A stretch of 64,000 nt of DNA from Enoplosus armatus (GCF_043641665.1 NC_092180.1:30699445-30763444), one strand, 5' to 3'; positions 11,791 through 23,590 are shown, counted from the stretch's first letter. Notes: a model not told the origin generated them from the sequence alone. Made by a program: numbers and translations.

Positions 11791-13162
11791 AACCCATAAT
11801 GTTTTAAAAGAGCATTTTAAAGCTCGGATTTGTTCTTGCTGCGTGCTGTCTATCTTGGCAGCTGCTGGAGCTTGAAAATCCAGATTTGGCCTGAGGGGAG
11901 GAAGCCGGGGTGAACTCAGGTGATTCTAACCAATAACATCACTGACACAAGTGTAACCCGGATTTCAATCAACAAAACAATAAGAAACACCACAAAGTGA
12001 TCCATCCTACAAGCTGGAAAACACAAGAAAAGATGTTGGTGAAAATATTTATATAAAATCAAGCTCATGTAAATATATATTTCTCTGGAGCCTGCAAGGG
12101 TTCGGACCTGACCCGCTAACATAAGACCGGATCTGATCCATGATTGAATATGGGCTCAGAGCTGCTGCGGGGGAGTGAAAACCAAAGCTTGTGGCGCAGG
12201 ATAATGTCGATGCAAAGTGGAAGTAGAAAATCTCCAAACCCCATTTTGTATTTCTTTGTTTAAAGATACACAGACATAAATAAGTACGGCTTTTCAAATA
12301 AGCAGAGGGAGAGGAAGAACCCCGCAGAATTTAAATGTACAACTACAGCCATATTCCTTGCAGGTGCAGCACCAATACACCTCAGCTGTCTGTTCATTCT
12401 ACCTCTGACAGCATACTTGGGATGCTGCATATTCATATTTGGGGTGATGGAGAGAACTGGACAGTTCAAAATGGCGGGAGCTATCATAACTGTGTTGCAC
12501 AACTTGCAAGTATTTCGTTACCAGGTTTCCAGAGGCGCCCAGTTAGCGAAGACGGTCAAATACGTTTTGCCGTTCTACTTCATGTTGTGACCAGTCCCTT
12601 AGCCCCTTAGCCTATCTATTTATTTTCAGTTAAATATGAACCTGTCGGCCACCCGGTGCACCATACCCCCCCCCCCCCCATTCCACACGTGTACAAGTTC
12701 ATATTTCTTTTAGATATGTTGTTAAATAATGTTTGCTTGTCTGCAGGACACCGTTCGTGCCCTGAACAGCCTTGAATCTTTTCTGGGATTCCGACTTGGG
12801 CAGTAATTCGAAGCGTTACCTGTGCAACACCCCATGCAGAGATGTCCAGTGGCAGCTCGTGTACAGCCCGAAGAAATCCACCGCTCGAAGATGACTTCAT
12901 TAAAAAGGGAAATGGGCTCAAAGTGGTGCTTTTGAAGGGTCGGGTAATTAACAAGCTCGTATTTGAGGCCCGCGGCGCCTCGTCCAATCACATCTTGGAG
13001 AATTCAAGGGTCATTTCATTTTGTGTTGCAGTGTCGCGACTCACTGGGCCTTTCTGTGGAATCTGGAAAAAATTGAGGATTTTTGGGTCAGGTCAACATT
13101 TTAGTGTGTCCAATACTTACGACCAAATACCCGCGGAACTAATTCCCATCGGGCTCGGTGTT
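11791..13162. other. Non-coding stretch
   Basis: I see no gene. Frames at 12335-12610 and 12616-13192 lack recognisable domains and overlap each other on both strands. A poly(C) tract lies at 12666-12679. Confidence 0.5.
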
Positions 13163-13322
13163 CACTGCTGTCAGTTAATGTTAGCATGCTAATATGCTAA
13201 ACTAAGGTGGTGAACATTACACCTGCTGAACATTAGCAATTTCGCTCAAAGCATCGGCGTGTCTCAGTAGAGCCTCGCGGAGCAGCTAGCATGACCGTTG
13301 ACTCTTGGTCTTGTTATTTCAT
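13163..13322 (+). repeat. Teleost 'gttagcatgctaa' dispersed repeat
   Basis: Reads gttagcatgctaatatgcta, aactaaggtggtgaacatta, cacctgctgaacattagcaa, gctcaaagcatcggcgtgtc, gagcagctagcatgaccgtt and gactcttggtcttgtt. It is likely the 5' part of the same long repeat whose later blocks appear at 11.6 and 58.2 kb. Confidence 0.75.
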
Positions 13323-14063
13323 GTCCTCCGCTACTTGCAACACTGTCACTGTCTCTCCGGTACAGCTGATCCACTGACAACAACAACAACCAGGGAGTGT
13401 GGTATAATTATAAGTCAGTCCAGAAATATTTAGATTGCTATTGTTAATGCTGTTAACACATTTTGGATGGATCTGGTGTTTAGCACGACAAGTGACGCAA
13501 CATTGGGCTTTTTCGACGACACTCAAGAAGTGTTGAACAACTGAGACAGTGAATGAACTGCGCCACTCCATAAGCTGCAAGCGAGGGCAATAAGGAGCAA
13601 CAAAGAACACATTCCTGAGACAAGAGGGTTTCCACTGCCTGTACTCAAATAAAGGGGCGAGCAGACGCTGCTCTATAAACCATGCAGGGCCCTCTCACCG
13701 GGAAAAACCTTTAGCATTTTATGCCTTTCCCCAACTCTCTGCGTCAATTGGCCAAGGGGGAGGCGAGAACAGTGGTCACTGCAGGTCTAAAGAAGGCCTA
13801 CAGGGGTCTTGACTTTCAAGGTGGTCCCCTTAAGGATCATTAGTTTTATAGTGCTCCTTCACGGGCCTCACTTCCTGGATGACCTTAGACTTTGATTCAA
13901 GATTGAGAAAACGCGGCGCAAAACATACTGAGAGATGTTTCTCAGACGGGACCCTTTCATTCACCGAAAGTTAGAATACGAATATAAGATATATATTGTC
14001 AGAGGGTGTCCTCCACTCTCTGCACCAGTTTCTATTCAGTAACATATATGGAAACAGACGATG

Positions 14064-14065
<2 letters not shown>

Positions 14066-14121
<56 letters not shown>
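14066..14121. repeat. (CA)n microsatellite, long
   Basis: About 26 CA units preceded by a short GC-alternating gcgcgc start, an alternating purine-pyrimidine tract. Confidence 0.95.
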
Positions 14122-14122
<1 letters not shown>

Positions 14123-14220
14123 GAGGTCAGATAAAGCGTCCACTGCCTCAATCCAGCCAGTGGCATCTGAGGAATCTTAACAGTGTTTTAACGAGGCAAC
14201 CAGGACATCAAGAAGGCACC

Positions 14221-14224
<4 letters not shown>

Positions 14225-14251
<27 letters not shown>
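14225..14251. repeat. (TG)n microsatellite
   Basis: About 13 TG units, 104 bases after a long CA array of opposite sense. Confidence 0.95.
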
Positions 14252-15644
14252 TGAAGTGGAGGGCATTTAGTGAATGGAATAATAAAGCCAGAGTCGTAAG
14301 CTGTCCAACGCTACCCGTGGTCAAGTCTCAGTAAAAACATTCAAATGATTTCATCTCTGCAGCACATTTGCGACTGCTGATGTATCGCTTGTGCAGTTTT
14401 CAAACGACAGTGACGGCAAAACTCACCAAACATTCCATTATTTCCTGAGTTTTTTTTGGGGGGGATCCCACATATACATATATACTGCCGTATGTGTAAA
14501 TAATTGATAATAATATTAATTACATTCACAGGCAAAGAAACATACATTGCGTTATCCTACATTGTGACGTTACTTATGATTTGTTAGACCCCAGAGGCCT
14601 ATAAACAAACTGTTATAAACCTCCAGTAAGGAAAATCTAAATATTTGGGGATTCGGGGGGGGGGGGGTTCTGCTGTGTATAAAGTCTTGTCACAGATACA
14701 GAGAAGATGAACATTCATTGTTTTGAACCAGGTTTTTACAGCTGGAGTCACTCCCAAACCGATGAAACAGATGTCTTATTTTCTGAGGACATGTCGTCAG
14801 TTCAAAATCATGTTTCAAGACATAATAATAATGTACCCCCCCAGAGATGAACCCACTCAGGTAGTGGCCTTGCACAGATTTGATGCACTGCTGGATGCTG
14901 AAGTGTCACAGAGGTGGCTTTCGCTTAACTCACGCTCACGCACTTGTACAAACCTCCATCTTCAAGATCAAACGCGTCACTCTTTCAGATAGCAAACATC
15001 AAATACACAGAGTCAGAGTACCGGTGGGGACCATTCGCACCACAACCGAAACTGCCTGCAACTTTTTTTTTTCCTGCTTCGTGCTTCCGGGCCGTTGACT
15101 CGGAGTGATAGTGCTTTTCTGAATGTGCAACGAGTCACCATCATCTGCAAAGAGTGATCGAGGAAATCAACTTAAGACCTGATAAACCGCCAGCAGGAAA
15201 AGAGTGATGCGAAAAGCTGAAGTGAAAGAGGAAACGCAGATGGAAATGATTGTAGCGTCCGTACTGTTTTGAGCTAACCTCCCCTCTCCTTCCCTCTCTG
15301 TCCTCCGAGGCTTATCTATGGCCATTTGTAGCGGCCATTAGCATTGAAGGGCTGGGTAATCTCTAGCTGCAGGGAAGGAAATTCACTTTCAAAGAGCCGA
15401 GGCCATTCTCTGCTCCCTCTCATACCACCCCCCTGTCCCCCCCTGTCGCCTCCTCCTCCTCCTCCTCTTCTCCTGGGCTCAGAGCCTTTATGTTGACATC
15501 TGTCCACCACATTCCAAACACATCTCCTCATCCATACCTGTTGGTCCAACACAAAAAGACTGATTCTTCTCCGGGTGACAAAAACACATTCTTACATGCT
15601 TGGAGTTGTAAAATATCATGCGTTTATTGCTTTCCCTCTTCCTC

Positions 15645-15645
<1 letters not shown>

Positions 15646-15677
<32 letters not shown>

Positions 15678-15693
15678 TGTGTGTGTGTGTGTG
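15646..15693. repeat. (TG)n microsatellite with flanking LINE-tail-like text
   Basis: About 23 TG units with one AG interruption, followed by tttgttgatccctgaaagga, which resembles the common teleost 'ttgatccc.gagggaaat' LINE or SINE tail. Confidence 0.85.
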
Positions 15694-15974
15694 AACTTTG
15701 TTGATCCCTGAAAGGAAATCTGGTAAATTAGAGAGAAACTTCCTCACACAGTTTTTTTTCCCCCTGTTGAGTTATTGAACCGCAGTCTCCTGCATGACAT
15801 TTGCGGTGTTGGAAATACACTTTACTACACAGTCCTGTAATGTGATAACTACCATAAATGTGGTTAAAAAAAAACTGATTATTGACATTATTAATGATAA
15901 ATCATGTTTTTTTTGTTTATTTTCTGTATGCTTCATCTTTATTTAAAACAAAACTGTTTGACATTTTGGGACAA

Positions 15975-16335
15975 CACGCCTATTCAGTCTCTTACTGAGA
16001 GTAAGATGAAAAGATCGATACCACTCACCAGCTAGAACCGGGAATGCCGTTAGCCTAGCTTAGCATAAAGACTGACAGCAGGTAAGCAGCTAGCCTGACT
16101 CCGTCCAAAGTGAGAGGACACACCTGCAGTTCCAGTTCCTCTAAAGCTCGGTAATAGTTAGGTGGATCGAAGTATTTGTTGGAAGACGTTAGGCTAGGTT
16201 TTCTCCCCTTCTTTATGCTAAGCTAGGCTAACCACCTCCTGGCTGCAGCTACGTACTAAACCCACAGGCATGAGAGTGGGGTACTGATCTTCTCACAAGC
16301 ATATTTCTTAATATGCTGAGCTACTCCTTTAAGAC
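15975..16335. repeat. Fold-back dispersed repeat with nested inverted repeats
   Basis: The copy carries a perfect 22-nt inverted pair, gttagcctagcttagcataa+ag at 16049-16070 and its exact reverse complement at 16211-16232. An outer imperfect pair lies at about 16005-16028 (gagagtaagatgaaaagatc then gatacc) and about 16270-16305 (catgagagtggggtactgat then cttctca). I recognise the wording as a common teleost repeat. The nested terminal inverted repeats suggest a fold-back or MITE-like DNA element, but no target-site duplication was established. Confidence 0.75.
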
Positions 16336-18000
16336 TTTAGACAAGAAATAATAACCCCATTGCTATATATTGGTATTTAAATCCACTTACTAGCTTCCCA
16401 GAGCTTTCAGCAGGATCTCACATTTTTCCTCAGCGGATTTTTTGTTGAGTTGTCATGTAGATGTCATGTTGCTGTTTTATTTTTACTGTTTCCAGAATCA
16501 AGAATGAGCATTCACGCTCAATGCACTGACTGATGTTTATTCTTCAATAACGAGTCTATACTTTAAGCTCATTTTGTAACTTTCAAAAGCGAATATTATC
16601 CGGCAGGTATTGTTGCATGTTCTGCCTCTTTGCAGGCTTACTAACTCACCTACGTGGAGCGGTCGTTGCAGAGGGTTGTCAGGCGACATGCACACTTGAA
16701 GACAGGGCGATAGCAACAATGAGGACCATCCTTTTATGATTAATGTCATATTCATGGCCCGCCAGAGGCACGAGAGAGCCGAGCAGCTGCATAGGCCTCA
16801 GATTTAGATCTGGATTTAGATTTAGGCTGATTTGCATTCGCAGTCCCTGGGAAGCACGTACAACTCAAACAAAACAACAGTCCGTGATCCAGGAACTTCT
16901 GTGCAGAGTTAAGACAAAACAAAGCTCTAACAAGAGTCATCTCAGTGGCTAAGTGCCTGCTGAAAGTAAGCAGCCTTTCTCTCGCTGTAACCCCTCCTCA
17001 TAAAAATGTCACTCAGTCCCCATCCAGAACAATATGCCTACATGTTGATTCACACCCTCTTCCTTGCACACAAGGGTGTGAACAATCAAATTTCACTTTT
17101 CTTCCCTGTGAAAGCAATGGGACAAGCAAGAACAATGACTGCTGTCCCCTCGGTTCTTCAGTAAAGTGGGAGAAACAAAAGAACAGAGGGATGTATTTCA
17201 GTGGTAGAGGGTAATATATGACCTCCGGCCATAATGAGCCGAGGCAGCAACCAATAGAGACAAAAATGTATCGTCGGTTACTTTTTTAAATGCTTTAAAT
17301 GCCGATGAAAAAATACAAATCATGTGCTTAAAGTGCACACATTGCATCTACGTGTCACGAGACACTGAATTACCCAGCAGACAAAATATGGCGACATTTA
17401 TCGTTCCATTTAAGTACCATTTTGTAGCGTACACAGATAGTTTTGTGCTCATTTCAGGGTTAGTGGTTCTTCCTAATGGAGACTTAAACAATGGCATGTG
17501 TCATCAATATGGAAGCGCAACATAAAGTGTTGCCCAGTACGTTAAAGTAGCTGTAGGCTTGTGTCCTCTAAAGCCCCAACGGACACAAATATTGAGGATG
17601 TGACTGTTCAGAAATGTGGGAGGCATGGAGGCTCGGAGGGTGCCCACAAGATTTTGCCTGTTTGGATGGTTTTGCAATCCAGCACCGAAAGAAAAGAAAA
17701 TGAAGATGAAATGCCACAAATGACCACTAGATGTCTCTACAAATCTCCTGACTGCATGGAGTCAATTGAGAAAAGTCCCCTACTTCCGTCTCAATGTATA
17801 CATTTCTTATTACATTATGTTCTCAGTAGCTTGGTGGCTTGATTGACACGTGTCTAAGCCTATCGCACTCAGCTGGTGGTTTGCCACATGCTCAGCTCAC
17901 CCAAAGTTAAGATTTTCTAAGAACATTGATGTTGCCGTACACAACACAGAGTTTAAGCAGGCTGTGATTTTTGTGTAGGTAAGTAAGCAGCTCTGATATT
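16336..18000. other. Non-coding stretch
   Basis: I see no gene. The portion 17700-17830 (accactagatgtctc, gaaaagtcccctacttcc) weakly resembles the repeat at 46.5-46.9 kb. Confidence 0.5.
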
Positions 18001-18019
18001 GATGTATAATCATGGTGCT

Positions 18020-18025
18020 TTTATT
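18020..18025 (-). terminator. Candidate polyadenylation signal AATAAA
   Basis: An AATAAA hexamer on the minus strand lies about 85 bases downstream of the stop codon of the candidate exon ending at 18110. On its own this is weak, because such hexamers are frequent. Confidence 0.35.
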
Positions 18026-18109
18026 GGTTTTTTCGGGGCATACAAAGGCAGAATATGTAAGAAAGAAATCAACAACAGATGGAATGTGGAAGAACCAGGC
18101 TCGTGTTAG

Positions 18110-18283
18110 TTATCCATCTGTCACTTCTCCTGGCTGTCTCCTATTGGTAACTCCTCCAGTCCTTGCAGGCTTCTTGAACCACCTCTGGCCAATAAGGATG
18201 CATAACCCATGCCACAGGACCCGCCGACACAGGAGGAGGACAAGCAGCACCACAACGAGAGTCCCAGAGAACATGGTCCAAAC
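18110..18283 (-). CDS. Candidate 3'-terminal exon with one membrane segment, unidentified protein
   Basis: On the minus strand a frame opens straight after an acceptor-like sequence (a T-run at about 18318-18311, then ttgatgagctgttgtatatg and ttgcag ending at 18284). It encodes 57 residues and a TAA stop. The segment MFSGTLVVVLLVLLLCRRVL has about 14 hydrophobic residues followed by two arginines, as in a single-pass membrane protein, and a basic, glycine-rich 36-residue tail follows. An AATAAA lies 85 bases past the stop. I do not recognise the protein. No preceding exon was found upstream on the minus strand. The alternative frame starting at the same acceptor is less hydrophobic. It could be a chance open frame. 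Confidence 0.3.
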   Translation of the reverse strand, partial: VWTMFSGTLVVVLLVLLLCRRVLWHGLCILIGQRWFKKPARTGGVTNRRQPGEVTDG

Positions 18284-18445
18284 CTGCAACATATACAACA
18301 GCTCATCAATAAAAAAAACCCAAAACATCTTGATATTCAATCAGAGCTTCACGCAGCCGAGACTGGAAGGTGGAGTGAAAACCCTGCAGTCATCTGTGCG
18401 TTTGTGTGCGTCTTTGTAGTCGCGACGCAATGGACAGGACGCATG

Positions 18446-18508
18446 GGTTTCAGATGCTGTTCGATGATCGGGCAAGCGCTTCGTCTGAAGCATACTGGGG
18501 CCTTCATC
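18446..18508 (+). repeat. Short dispersed repeat ('tttcagatgctgtt'), copy 1
   Basis: Matches 23526-23590 over gggtttcagatgctgtt, then gcaagc.cttc.t.t.aagcata. Both copies share order and spacing with scattered substitutions. The family is unknown. Confidence 0.6.
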
Positions 18509-19262
18509 CTCCTGTCGGGCTGCACTCGCGCTGCAGGGCTTCCATAGAGATGAACTGAACTGGAGACGCCGCACTGCTCTCAAAACTATGACCCAAAGTG
18601 AAGAAGACTAAAATGACTAATGACTGACTGGAAAGCACCAGTTCTCAAACTACTAAGTACTGATCTAAAGCTCGGAAGAAGCTGTACGATCTTATCCCCA
18701 TTTGTGCAATTCGGAAACACGTATTAACGCTTTTGCCCTCAGACTTCAGCCTGTGAACACTTATGTGTGATATTAGACGGTATATCAATGCTCTTGTCGC
18801 TGAATGGAAGCAAACCTCTGCAGTTCCAAAATCGAGTGGAAAGCCTTCCCAGATGAAGCAGAGGCCGTCACGGGGAAGGACGGGGAATTTCAACATGAGT
18901 GTGAGCCACTAACTAAACTGAACGAAACTAAACTTCCCAACCAAAAACATGGAAATAAGAGATTGAGTTGGAAAAGGAGAGCGGACCGAAAGCGAATCCG
19001 TTACAGTACCATGAGAAAAAGTAACTTGTTACTTCCTCCCCTGTATGTTGGTGCGTGTGTGTGCGTGTGCGTGTGTGTGTGTGTGTGTCCTCTTCAGTCT
19101 GATAACAATGATAGCTCTGTGGAGGGCCGCTCCACTACAGCCCTTGATAGAGAGATACAGCGAGAGAGGGAGCAGGATAGAGAGAGCACGGGAAAAAAGA
19201 GGTCTGATTTGTGGAGTGTGCCTCACACCCTCCTGTGGGTGCCCCCCACCCTCTCCCCTCTC

Positions 19263-19265
19263 CTC

Positions 19266-19292
<27 letters not shown>
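19263..19292. repeat. (CT)n microsatellite
   Basis: About 14 CT units inside a longer pyrimidine-rich stretch at 19230-19320. Confidence 0.9.
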
Positions 19293-19296
<4 letters not shown>

Positions 19297-19562
19297 CATT
19301 CCTTTCTTCTCAGCCACTCTGATGTAATCCAAAGGCCTCCGCAGGAGCAGCTGCACAGCGAACCAGCCTTCCCTCCTTCCCTCTCCCTTTCTCTAAATCT
19401 CTTTCTCTCTTTTCTTTGCACTTCCAGAGGCATGCAAGGCGAGGCGAGGCGAGGGAGAGGAGGGCGCTCAGACACAATTGGGGTCTTTTTCTGCCCTGAA
19501 AAAAAGGGGGCTATCGCCTCACATCTCCTTCTGTCGCCCCTCTACTGTACTGTACTGCAGGC

Positions 19563-19577
19563 GGGTGGGTGGGTGGG
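19563..19577 (+). other. G-quadruplex-type motif (GGGT)3GGG
   Basis: Four G3 runs separated by single T residues. Single-nucleotide loops give one of the most stable known quadruplex folds. It lies in unannotated DNA just after an actgtactgtactgcag repeat. Confidence 0.7.
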
Positions 19578-21069
19578 TGCAGTGGCACTGTGTCTTGGTG
19601 TCTTGGTGTGCTGAAAGGGCAGCATAAAGAGACAACTTAACATAAATACCAGAGCCAGACAGCAAATTTAGCCGCAGACAAACAGTGGTGGCTTTGAACA
19701 ACAGTGTGAGCGGGGATGCACTAAAACTGAGTGTATCCACATTTTCTTTTGTGGAGTTTACCTAGAAACTATAAACATCTGCTGAGTTGAACTCAGGGGC
19801 ATCAGTCAAACCCCAAACTACAGCTGGTCCACCAAAATGTCCACACACACTGCACACTGGACAAGTTAGTGTAATCCGTACATGAGTAGGATATTCCCGT
19901 GTGGTGTGTCTGTGAGCATTCTGATGTTTTGGTTGATCCCTGCTCTCTGTTATGTTTAGAACAGGTCTGAAGCTCTACTAGCAGCCCCTACAGGCTGCAA
20001 TGTTCATTACACCTCATATTATAACTGTCAGGGGGGACAGTTAAGAAAATGTTAAGTTTGTCCTGAGGGTGGTGCTACAAGAAAGGTTGGTCATTGTATC
20101 GCGTGGTTTATCTGAAAAAAAGCTTAAGGAGTGTCCAAAAGACACTGCAGGAGCCGTCCTCTGTGGGCCATCAGTTACTGACATATCTTGCCCAGGAAAC
20201 AAAGTTCTAAGACACAAATGGACAGAAAATTCTATTCCTCATTGGCTGAAGTGTGATGGATCACAACATGCGAGATTATTTTGCCACACTGACTCAGTAG
20301 CAGACAGTACAGGAGACTTTGACTTGTTGTCAGGGCCAGGTAGTGGTCCTTTCTTTGTACAGATTCGACAACTTACTCAACATCGTCACTCATGCCGACA
20401 CTGCGTAACATTAATAATCAGAGGTAAAACCCTAATACCTTTGGTGTCAGTTGCTGTGTAATTCGCATTTTGATTTACAGTATAGCAGCCGTTAACACTG
20501 ACTCAAATGGTCTTTAGGGGGAAAAGGGGAAATGTTTAAAAAAGGTTTGTCTTGGATATTGTCAAGAGATCACTGAATCTTTAGGGCAAAACTAACAACA
20601 AAGGTACAAATGAAAGACATGGTTTTGACATATGAGTATATCAGGTCAATAATGTTACTTTCAAAGGGTTAAGGATTCCATATATCTTGATGTCTCTAAA
20701 ATACCCCTTAAGATGAAGTATTTCTTTCAGTGTCTTTAAAATGGTCGTCACCATGTCATCATTACAGTCACAATTATCATTCAAAAGTACGTAGATTGGA
20801 AGAGGAAAAAGTAAATTGAAGACGTACCTCACCGTCCTCACCAGGTTGAGCCCTTGGAAACACAGCAGAGGATAGTGTGTTGTATCTGAGGCGAAGTGTT
20901 AACTATAAAAACTGCTTTACACACTGGGGGTGGGAATTGATGTCCTTGGTTTGACCTCTCTGATAAAGTGTATGCCAACAGTCCGCTGATACAGAAACCA
21001 GATTGGACTTAAAGGCCAGTCATTTCAGAACACCACAGTGTCACCTTATCAAGGCATTGACAGTATATT

Positions 21070-21383
21070 CACCCTCAACATCAATATGTATTTGGTTTGC
21101 TGGGAATAAGTAAAATAGAAACTGTACTGATTGCAGAAGCACCATGGCTGGACTTCCACTGCAGACTGGACGCCCAAAGGCAAACCTGTGACAGCAGTCT
21201 AATACGAATCAACACAGGATGAATGTGTGTACACACGTCTGTCCTCACAGGTTTAATTGATGTGTCCTCCCACCCTCCCATCAGTCCAGTGGGAATGTTA
21301 CATTTAATATATGATACAACCAGACTTTCCAGGCACTTCATTATAACAGAGGTCAAGGCAACAGGACGCTAGTCATTCAGGCA
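21070..21383 (-). pseudogene. LINE relic, start of a Rex1/L2-type reverse transcriptase
   Basis: The minus strand from 21383 reads LND, a stop, then RPVALTSVIMKCLESLVVSY, which is the LNDYRPVALT...MKxxE start of Rex1/L2-type reverse transcriptase with Tyr turned into a stop. After about 45 codons the text no longer follows the domain, so the copy is truncated or interrupted. It abuts a different LINE relic at 21387. Confidence 0.7.
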
Positions 21384-21386
21384 AGG

Positions 21387-22020
21387 TTATGCTTTATTGT
21401 TTTTTGTAATTTGTTTTTTGAACGTTACACAGCTATCAACAATCACACCTAAATATTCAACATGCTGAACATCCTCTACCCTCTGTCCTTTTAAAATAGT
21501 TTCTGGAGGAGAGGAATTACTTCCTCTATTGGAAAAGAACGTACTAACCGTTTTAGACAATTCAATGTCAAGCATCAATAAGTCATTCAATCTGCTATTT
21601 TCTCCATAGCCCCTGTAAGTCAAGACGCAACTTAAAGGACTGTGTCATCTGCATACGTTTGAATAATAACTTCTGGACAAATGAACGGTAGATCATTAAT
21701 GTAGATACTAAATAAAAGAGGGCCTAAAATTGAGCCTTTCTCTACACCAATTGAACATTCTAAAAATGATTAGATTTTTCCTGTAATTCTTGTACAATGT
21801 TGTCTATTATTCGCTATATGATGCCACCCATTCAATACTATATTCTGATACATTATAAGTTGATCATTTGGATAACAGTACGCTGTGACTGACTGTGTCA
21901 AATGCCTTTTTTTAATCTATAAATATGGCTCCTACCACCCCTCCTTTATCCAACATGCCTTTCAACTGTTCAACAAATTAGCAAAGAGCCGTTTCTGTTG
22001 ACACAAAAAGCCGCCTGTGA
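21387..22020 (-). pseudogene. LINE relic, reverse transcriptase core, second family
   Basis: Reading the minus strand from about 22010: EQLKGMLDKGGVVGAIFI-like text, then KKAFDTVSHSVLL, the palm A motif (FxDxxxAFDTV, with one stop), then KGSILGPLLFSIYINDLPFI and IQTYADDT (motifs B and C, with the catalytic DD retained), and finally a frame with VEYLGVIVDSCVTFKKQI. The order is that of a LINE reverse transcriptase with several stops and frameshifts. It is closest in wording to the element at 63.2-64.0 kb. Confidence 0.8.
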
Positions 22021-22856
22021 AGAAGTTTGTGTTAACCAGGTTTCAGACAAGCAAAGGAAATCTGGGTTTCGAGTCTTTGAGGAGCTTCGCCACTGGGTCT
22101 TTCTTTGAGGCAATGCTTCTTATATTTAAATGTACCCCAAGTAATCTTTTGCCCGCGGTTGCATCACACCTTGTTACCTCCAATCCTGATTCCCCGTTCA
22201 GTCCCAGCCGGTCCGCTTGCCCCCTCCACCGGGCCCTCCTCTGCTCAGCCTTCCCCCATGCTAGCCTCGATCGTCCCCAGTACCAAAGAGTATTCATTTC
22301 TCGCCTCCTCCAGAGGATCAACGTGCATTTGGCCAAGGTGAAATTCCCCAGCGTAATGAATCATGATTACATTCCAAGCTGGACAGATGAAGCGTCCTTT
22401 ACGTCCATATTACTCCTATCATCTGTGTTGTGCATTGGACCGGGACCCTGATGCGCTTCGGATTAAAAATAAATGATAACGCCAGATAATAATGGACACA
22501 AAGTAATTACAAAACCTTCTCCTTTTAGTTTTGTCCTCTTTTAATGGAGTTAAGTAAGCTTATGAACACAAGTATGGCAGCCGCGAAATTTGAAATAAAG
22601 TTATCTGAAAAATCGGAAAGGGGGTTTACCTCTTCAAAACGATTTGTTCAGTTTATAATACAGCATCAAACGCAGCTTTTGATGTGAATTTCAGTCCATG
22701 TATCCGATCCCTAACATTATCAAACAGCACGTAGGACAGAAGAAATTCCTGCGTCCCTAATCTCAGTTCACAATCTGAGAAGTTTATCCCAACATCCGCC
22801 TGCCCTGCCTGACCCTTGCTCCAACCGAAGGAAACCCCCAGCAGCGGAAACCATTT

Positions 22857-22859
<3 letters not shown>

Positions 22860-22888
<29 letters not shown>
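22860..22888. repeat. (TG)n microsatellite
   Basis: About 14 perfect TG units. Another run lies at 23022-23050. Confidence 0.95.
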
Positions 22889-22890
<2 letters not shown>

Positions 22891-23017
22891 CTGTTAAAGG
22901 GACCACTGCTGTTTATTTTTGCCTGTCTAGGTGTCATGCCTCTAACTGAACGTTGTACTTCCCAGTCACCAGGTTAGAGGGACGGAGGTCACATATGGTG
23001 TGTCCTAGAGGCACGAA

Positions 23018-23021
<4 letters not shown>

Positions 23022-23050
<29 letters not shown>
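23022..23050. repeat. (TG)n microsatellite
   Basis: About 14 perfect TG units, 134 bases from the preceding array. Confidence 0.95.
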
Positions 23051-23052
<2 letters not shown>

Positions 23053-23525
23053 GCAGGTTAGGGTCAATCATCCATGTGTTTGTTGATACTTTCAGAGAAA
23101 GGTGAACCAGCTACTGCTTCTGGGAATTATCCATACTGCTAGCCATGTTTGGAGGGCTGTCTTACCTCTGTGCTTTGTGGTTTGACTGCAATTACCCACG
23201 TCAACTATTCATTCATTTCCCATCATCAAGGTCTCCTTTGAAGCAGCATGAGACATGACCCTAAAAATCCTAACCTCAAGGTGGTTACAGACCTGGGCCC
23301 ATATTTATCACACTGGGCCGCAGGCCTGACTGATTGACAGACATAAAAAAAAGGTTCACAAAAAAGTCCGGTTATGGCAATGGTTGACTAGAAGTTGAGA
23401 TCTTTCTCACCTCAGCACAGCTGGACAATCGATTTTAGTGTCTCGTTTAGTGTCTCTTTCAGGAGGTTACAAAAATTGTTGTACCCCCCCCCTAGTTTTG
23501 ACATCGGAAAGCTGTGAGGGAAGGG

Positions 23526-23590
23526 GGTTTCAGATGCTGTTAGACCATCCGACAAGCACTTCATTTAAAGCATACCGAGAATGCATTCAT
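23526..23590 (+). repeat. Short dispersed repeat ('tttcagatgctgtt'), copy 2
   Basis: Same order as 18446-18508, including gacaagcacttcatttaaag corresponding to ggcaagcgcttcgtctgaag in copy 1. Confidence 0.6.

Larger units (their letters stand above)
13323..15974. other. Non-coding stretch with CA/TG arrays
   Basis: I see no gene. It includes microsatellites, a poly(G) tract at 14657-14667, a (CCT)n tract near 15450, and short unsupported frames. Confidence 0.5.
18284..21069. other. Non-coding stretch
   Basis: No gene is supported. Frames at 18804-19614 run through simple CT/TG and CGAGG-type sequence. The 130-residue frame at 20069-20461 has no recognised domain. The segment holds a CT array, a G-quadruplex-type run and one copy of a short dispersed repeat. 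Confidence 0.5.

Noticed and set aside
18804..19614. Two overlapping frames of 172 and 189 codons
   Set aside because: They run through CT, TG and GA repeats, and low complexity explains the length.
20069..20461. 130-codon frame starting with ATG
   Set aside because: No recognised domain, splice context or neighbouring exon; treated as chance.
22017..22451. 144-codon frame
   Set aside because: It overlaps a minus-strand frame of similar length, has no recognisable domain, and abuts a LINE relic.
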